Source of the DNA: Ruminococcaceae bacterium UBA1405
GTDB taxonomy: Bacteria; Bacillota; Clostridia; Oscillospirales; Ruminococcaceae
Assembly: GCA_002305685.1 (NCBI GenBank)
Contig: DBQB01000001.1
Coordinates: 49,413 to 68,184 of the forward strand
Length of the DNA stretch: 18,772 nt
Reading direction: 5' to 3'
Shown here piece by piece: positions 15,295 through 18,772 of the stretch. Positions within the stretch are counted from its first letter, which is position 1, and each line of letters starts with the position of its first letter. Position numbers and translations under genes: made by a program. The notes beneath the pieces were generated by a model. The model was not told the DNA's origin, searched no databases, and saw only the letters and a list, made by a program, of their open reading frames with translations.

Positions 15295-15891
15295 TTATTC
15301 AAAAAAACGGATCAGCGAAATCACCTTTCCCAGGATTGAAACCTGCGGGACGATGATGGGGTCCATGGTATCGTTTTCCGGCTGCAAACGATAATGTCCT
15401 TTTTCCTTGTAAAACCGTTTTACCGTTGCTTCATCCTCGATGAGTGCGACCACAATCTCGCCGTTTTGTGCCACCGGTGTGCGGCGGGCAATGATGACAT
15501 CCCCATCCAGAATCCCGGCGTTAATCATGCTCTCTCCCCGTACGTGCAGGGCAAAAAGCTCTTCCGCTTTGTAGCTGTCGGTGCGGAAGGGGACATATCC
15601 TTCAATCTCCTCCACCGCCATGATGGGTTGACCGGCTGTAACAGTACCCAGCAGCGGGACGTTGACCGTTTTGTTGTGTTGGTCGGAGGAGAGACGAATG
15701 GAGCGGTTCAGGTTCTGCCCACGGGTGAGCAGCCCTTTTTCCTCCAATGTTTTCAGATAGCGGTGTACCGTGGAAGTGGATTTGATGGAGAGATCCGCAC
15801 AGATTTCCCGGATGGAGGGGGGAACGCCCTCCGAGATACGCTCGTTGATGTAATCCAAAATCCTCTTTTCCATGATTTCTTGTTTTCCCAT
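15295..15891 (-). CDS. lexA: LexA, SOS response repressor
   Basis: The 198-residue protein has an N-terminal winged helix (about 1-65, with SIREICADLSIKSTSTVHRYLKTLEEKGLL) and a C-terminal S24 autoprotease domain. The Ala86-Gly87 cleavage bond sits in LLGTVTAGQPI; Ser121 in VRGESM and Lys158 in DEATVKRF are the catalytic pair. When RecA filaments form on single-stranded DNA, LexA cuts itself and SOS genes are derepressed. The start at 15891 follows AAGGAG eight bases away; an open frame to 15930 lacks support. Its promoter carries a LexA-type operator, so it is probably autoregulated. The upstream gene on the same strand ends 146 bases before, with no clear terminator, so read-through is possible. 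Confidence 0.96.
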   Translation of the reverse strand: MGKQEIMEKRILDYINERISEGVPPSIREICADLSIKSTSTVHRYLKTLEEKGLLTRGQNLNRSIRLSSDQHNKTVNVPLLGTVTAGQPIMAVEEIEGYVPFRTDSYKAEELFALHVRGESMINAGILDGDVIIARRTPVAQNGEIVVALIEDEATVKRFYKEKGHYRLQPENDTMDPIIVPQVSILGKVISLIRFFE

Positions 15892-15968
15892 ATGATTTTC
15901 TCCTTGCAGGAAGCAGCGTGTTCCTTTCATATCGTGTGTCGCAGCCGGCCGTCGCCGTCCTTTCCTAT

Positions 15969-15997
15969 ATCATAGCAAATTTTGCAGGAAAAATCAA
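15969..15997 (-). promoter_or_regulatory. Promoter of lexA
   Basis: On the minus strand TTGATT (15992-15997) and TATGAT (15969-15974) are 17 bases apart. The -35 overlaps the SOS-box-like palindrome at 15995-16008. Confidence 0.75.
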
Positions 15998-16008
15998 ACG
16001 TTTGTTTG
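15995..16008 (-). promoter_or_regulatory. LexA operator (SOS box) at the lexA promoter
   Basis: On the minus strand CAAACAAACGTTTG fits the Gram-positive SOS box form CGAAC-N4-GTTCG with one symmetric change in each half (CAAAC, GTTTG). It covers part of the -35 box, where bound LexA would block RNA polymerase. Position and symmetry support autoregulation. Confidence 0.7.
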
Positions 16009-16037
16009 CTTTTAAGAACCTGTTTTTCACCTGCTGT

Positions 16038-16922
16038 TTATACATGGCTCAGGCATATGTTTTTTTCCGGTATCTCCCGCAAAACGCCCAACACGGAAAC
16101 CTGTACCGCAGAAAGGGGTGAGGGATGGGGATGGGAGACAAAAACGTTTTCGGCGTCTGTGGCTAAAATTACACCGGTTGGTCCGTCGGAGGTGTTCTCC
16201 GGGGCAATCTGACGCAGCAGCAATTTTTCCCCCATTTCCAGGGGAGGTTCGACGTGATACGGGGCGTATAGAAGGTAACGGAGGGGAGCAGATAGCTGTT
16301 CCATCCGCGGCGACTGAAAAACCAACGTATGCTGCCGTCCGGTTTGGGGATGAACCCACTGACACCGGCAGGGCTCATCCAGCTTTAAGCGCAGACTGGA
16401 TGTGGGCTGTAGTACGGTGAGGGTTGGCTGGAAACGGACAGAAAGGCAAGGGGAAGCTGTGGATGGATTACCGCTGGGCCGATAAAACCCCCGTTGGAGA
16501 TACCAGGCTTCCTCCAATGAAACGTCGTGGGAGACAATTGCCTGTCTGAGGGATGGTTTTGTTTCTCTCAGCCAAGGGAGATAACATCCGGAAGATCCAC
16601 TTTCCAGGCGGTATTCCCTTCCGTCCAGTCCAAGGGCATACAGGGAGAAACGGGGAGACGGCCGGGTATATTCCAGGATTTCCTGCTCTGTTTCGGTCAG
16701 GCTGGACTGTATGGGAGCATAGCGCTCATAAAATTCCCGTACCTTTTGAGTGTCCAGTTGGATCAGCAGATCCAACCCGATCCCTTGGTCAAACCGGTAA
16801 ATGGCGGGAATCTGGCAATGGTAAGGTTCTATCGTAAAGTTCCAGTTGACCGCACAGGGTTCACCGGGTGTTCCCGATGATCTGCTGCTCCAAAGGGATT
16901 GATTCCAATACATGATATACAT
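16038..16922 (-). CDS. Hypothetical protein, no recognised family
   Basis: The 294-residue product begins MYIMYWNQSLWSS. I see no known domain, signal peptide or membrane segment. It is rich in Pro, Ser and aromatic residues in beta-like stretches, with seven or so cysteines (for example near 23, 36 and in CRCQW). Coding is supported by the full-length frame, a promoter at 16953-16981 and GGAGG five bases before the ATG at 16922; a GTG at 16934 and an ATG at 16913 are alternatives with worse spacing. It ends 146 bases before lexA on the same strand, with only the lexA promoter between them, so part of lexA transcription could start here. Function unknown. Confidence 0.75.
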   Translation of the reverse strand: MYIMYWNQSLWSSRSSGTPGEPCAVNWNFTIEPYHCQIPAIYRFDQGIGLDLLIQLDTQKVREFYERYAPIQSSLTETEQEILEYTRPSPRFSLYALGLDGREYRLESGSSGCYLPWLRETKPSLRQAIVSHDVSLEEAWYLQRGFYRPSGNPSTASPCLSVRFQPTLTVLQPTSSLRLKLDEPCRCQWVHPQTGRQHTLVFQSPRMEQLSAPLRYLLYAPYHVEPPLEMGEKLLLRQIAPENTSDGPTGVILATDAENVFVSHPHPSPLSAVQVSVLGVLREIPEKNICLSHV

Positions 16923-16952
16923 ATACACCTCCACAGCCTTGATGTTTCATTC

Positions 16953-16981
16953 ATCTTATCACATTGGTGCAGCTTTGTCGA
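16953..16981 (-). promoter_or_regulatory. Promoter of the hypothetical gene upstream of lexA
   Basis: On the minus strand TCGACA (16976-16981) and TAAGAT (16953-16958) are 17 bases apart. It is back to back with the plus-strand promoter at 17008-17036. Confidence 0.55.
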
Positions 16982-17007
16982 TCTGTGGCGCGGGGGAAGG
17001 CCGGTGA

Positions 17008-17036
17008 TTGAATCGCTGTCCGGTTTCTGGTATACT
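17008..17036 (+). promoter_or_regulatory. Promoter of the yabB-like/rsmI operon
   Basis: TTGAAT (17008-17013) and TATACT (17031-17036) are 17 bases apart, about 30 bases before the ATG of the methyltransferase gene. Its -35 is only 26 bases from the -35 of the divergent promoter. Confidence 0.75.
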
Positions 17037-17065
17037 AAAGCGGAAAGAGGACAGGAGGACCGAGA

Positions 17066-17860
17066 ATGGAACAGAACCTTGAATGGGAACAACTTGGGCA
17101 AACGCTGAAAATCTGTGTCAGCCCTCAGCATAAATTTGGAACCGACGCCTTTTTGCTCTCGGATTTCGCGGCGCGTGCCGGGGAGGTGCGGGGTTCTTTG
17201 CGCGGCAAAATTGCCTGTGATCTGGGAACTGGATGCGGCATCATCCCGCTGCTCTGGTTTCGGGGAGACCGGGCGCCCAAACAGGTATGGTGTGTGGATA
17301 TTCAGCCCCAAGCCATCCGGCAACTGGAGATTACGCTGGCCCATCATCGGGAGCAGATGGCTACGCCAGATCTTTCCGGGGTATTGCCGGTTTTGGCGGA
17401 TCTGAAAAATTTAGGGCGGCAAGGTGCGGCGATTCCTCCTTCCAGCTGCGATCTTGTCTGCTGCAATCCCCCTTATAAGCAGATGGATACCGGTATCATG
17501 AGCCAAACCGCCGCCGATCAGGCGGCACGGCATGAAACCCTCTGCACGGTGGAGGATGTCTGCGCCAGTGCGGCGCGGCTGTTAAAGTTTGGCGGGAGGT
17601 TTTGTCTCTGTCAGCGGCCGGAGCGTCTGGCCGATGTGATGCAAGCCATGCGCCGTCACCATCTGGAACCCAAACGGCTTCGGTTTGTGCAGCAGCGTCC
17701 CGATACCGCCCCCTGGCTGTTCCTGATAGAAGGGAAACTGGGAAGCAAACCCTTTTTGCAGGTGGAAGCTCCTGTCATCATTGAGGACGCCGGAGGAGGT
17801 TTTTCCCCTGAGCTGCTGCGGATCTATCACAAAAAAACAAATCTGGCACAAGGAAGGTAA
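17066..17860 (+). CDS. YabB/TrmN6-like tRNA adenine-N6 methyltransferase
   Basis: The 264-residue Rossmann-fold methyltransferase has the SAM-binding motif DLGTGCG at 52-58, an acidic VDIQ turn at 77-80, and the catalytic NPPY at 134-137 typical of enzymes that methylate exocyclic amines. The opening with FGTDAFLLSDF matches the YabB/TrmN6 family, whose E. coli member modifies A37 of tRNA1(Val). The exact tRNA target in Firmicutes is less certain. AGGAGG seven bases upstream sets the start. The stop is only five bases before rsmI, the familiar Firmicutes order (yabB then rsmI, with the small yazA gene absent here), which supports the assignment. Confidence 0.9.
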   Translation: MEQNLEWEQLGQTLKICVSPQHKFGTDAFLLSDFAARAGEVRGSLRGKIACDLGTGCGIIPLLWFRGDRAPKQVWCVDIQPQAIRQLEITLAHHREQMATPDLSGVLPVLADLKNLGRQGAAIPPSSCDLVCCNPPYKQMDTGIMSQTAADQAARHETLCTVEDVCASAARLLKFGGRFCLCQRPERLADVMQAMRRHHLEPKRLRFVQQRPDTAPWLFLIEGKLGSKPFLQVEAPVIIEDAGGGFSPELLRIYHKKTNLAQGR

Positions 17861-17865
17861 TCATT

Positions 17866-18690
17866 ATGTCCGGAATCCTCTATGTGGTGGGAACGCCCAT
17901 CGGGAACCTGTCGGATTTTTCTCCCAGAGCAATAGAAACGCTGGAATCGGTGGATTTTATCGCCGCGGAGGATACCCGGGTAACGATGAAAATTCTCAAC
18001 CATTTCGGCATCAAAAAACCGCAGGTCAGCTACTATGAGCACAATCTGCGGGAGAAAGGCGAACAGATTATACAGCGGCTGCTTTCTGGGGAGAGCTGCG
18101 CCATCGTCACCGACGCCGGAATGCCCTGTATCTCCGATCCCGGGGAGGATTTGGTGCGGCTTTGTGCCGAGCATCAAATTCCCACGGTGGTGGTGCCCGG
18201 TCCCAGTGCGGTGATCTCTGCCCTGGCGGTATCCGGGCTTTCCACCTCCCGCTTTGCCTTTGAAGGGTTTTTGACCACCAACCGCAAACGGCGGTATGAG
18301 CATCTGGAGAAGATCAAGGACGACGACCGCACCCTGATTTTTTATGAAGCGCCTCATAAGCTGCGGGACACCCTGGATGACCTGATGAAGGTGTTGGGGG
18401 ATCGACGGATCTCCCTGTGCCGGGAACTGACCAAAATCCATGAGGAGGTGCTGCGCACCACCGTCAGCGGGGCCCAGCAGTATTATCGGGACAATCCACC
18501 CAAAGGGGAGTTTGTGCTGGTGGTGGAGGGCGCCCCTGAGACGCAGGCACAGCAGAGCTATACCCTGGAGCAGGCAATCGATATGGCGAGAGAGCTGCGG
18601 CAGCAGGGCTTTTCCGCCACAGACGCTGCCAAACAGGCTGCCCAGACCACCGGATTTAAGAAAAATGAGATTTATAAAGGAATCTTGTGA
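17866..18690 (+). CDS. rsmI: RsmI, 16S rRNA cytidine(1402)-2'-O-methyltransferase
   Basis: The 274-residue protein carries the RsmI tetrapyrrole-methylase-fold motifs: VVGTPIGNLSD at 7-17, VTDAGMPCISDPG at 81-93, VVPGPSAV at 109-116 and FYEAPHKL at 159-166. It adds a 2'-O-methyl group to C1402 in the decoding centre of 16S rRNA, using SAM. A C-terminal helical segment with KKNEIYKGIL is typical. AAGGAAGG eight bases before the ATG overlaps the end of the upstream methyltransferase gene, so the two form one operon. Length is normal. About 80 bases remain to the window edge with no clear terminator. Confidence 0.96.
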   Translation: MSGILYVVGTPIGNLSDFSPRAIETLESVDFIAAEDTRVTMKILNHFGIKKPQVSYYEHNLREKGEQIIQRLLSGESCAIVTDAGMPCISDPGEDLVRLCAEHQIPTVVVPGPSAVISALAVSGLSTSRFAFEGFLTTNRKRRYEHLEKIKDDDRTLIFYEAPHKLRDTLDDLMKVLGDRRISLCRELTKIHEEVLRTTVSGAQQYYRDNPPKGEFVLVVEGAPETQAQQSYTLEQAIDMARELRQQGFSATDAAKQAAQTTGFKKNEIYKGIL

Positions 18691-18772
18691 TGCCGCCCCC
18701 TCGGTCGGGTGTGGGAGAAGGTTCCCCTGTATGTTGGTTACGGCTGTGAAATGGACAGCTCCATTATGTGCG

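Noticed and set aside
17827..18772. Long minus-strand open frame opposite rsmI, continuing open to the right edge
   Set aside because: It lies antisense to an unmistakable RsmI; its open state across the last 80 bases is not enough to claim a gene entering from the right.
1..18772. Mobile elements, phage genes, CRISPR arrays or toxin-antitoxin pairs
   Set aside because: No transposase, integrase, direct-repeat array or matching small gene pair was seen on either strand; gene content and terminators look like stable chromosome.

Overview
The window looks like chromosomal DNA of a Gram-positive anaerobe of the class Clostridia, probably a gut member of the Oscillospirales/Ruminococcaceae type. 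The signs are strong AGGAGG-type ribosome binding sites before almost every gene, consensus sigma-A promoters with 17-base spacers, Firmicutes-type LexA and YabB/RsmI gene order, GC-rich coding DNA with AT-rich intergenic gaps, and a GGGtGRT/IscU-like pair known from anaerobes. This placement is inference; no rRNA or marker tree is available here. No phage, transposon, CRISPR array or plasmid gene is visible, so the region appears to be ordinary housekeeping and sugar-metabolism chromosome.

Left part (1-5720). The 5' part of a minus-strand tRNA (probably Pro) is cut by the window edge and has a perfect-consensus promoter. Next comes a minus-strand operon of two genes: an IscU/NifU-like scaffold protein and a GGGtGRT-motif protein. 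It has its own promoter, a 14-base palindrome just upstream of the -35, and a terminator. Divergent from it is a plus-strand pair for galactoside use: a MelB-type sodium/proton sugar symporter and an intracellular GH42 beta-galactosidase with its zinc-binding cysteines. A strong bidirectional terminator closes it.

Middle part (5750-11430), all on the minus strand. In order of transcription: a CapA-family protein and a small GNAT acetyltransferase overlapping by ATGA, then the ComM/YifB AAA+ ATPase, an uncharacterised lipoprotein with its own promoter and terminators, and a second, longer GNAT protein.

Right-middle (11430-15300). A phosphoglucomutase/phosphomannomutase family enzyme reads rightwards after a long leader (about 220 nt) that can form mutually exclusive hairpins. 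It converges on a GH63/MGH1-like (alpha/alpha)6 glycoside hydrolase. A gene-free stretch rich in inverted repeats (about 14,930-15,290) follows.

Right part (15295-18772). lexA has a CAAAC-N4-GTTTG operator on its own -35. Next to it is an unrecognised 294-residue protein, and divergent from that is the RNA-modification pair yabB-like/rsmI (tRNA adenine methyltransferase and 16S rRNA C1402 ribose methyltransferase).

The most interesting items are the GGGtGRT/IscU-like pair of unknown function, the structured leader of the sugar mutase, the inverted-repeat-rich gap beside lexA (possible small RNA), the unrecognised protein upstream of lexA, and the CapA protein that lacks any export signal. 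None of these can be claimed as a new system from sequence alone.
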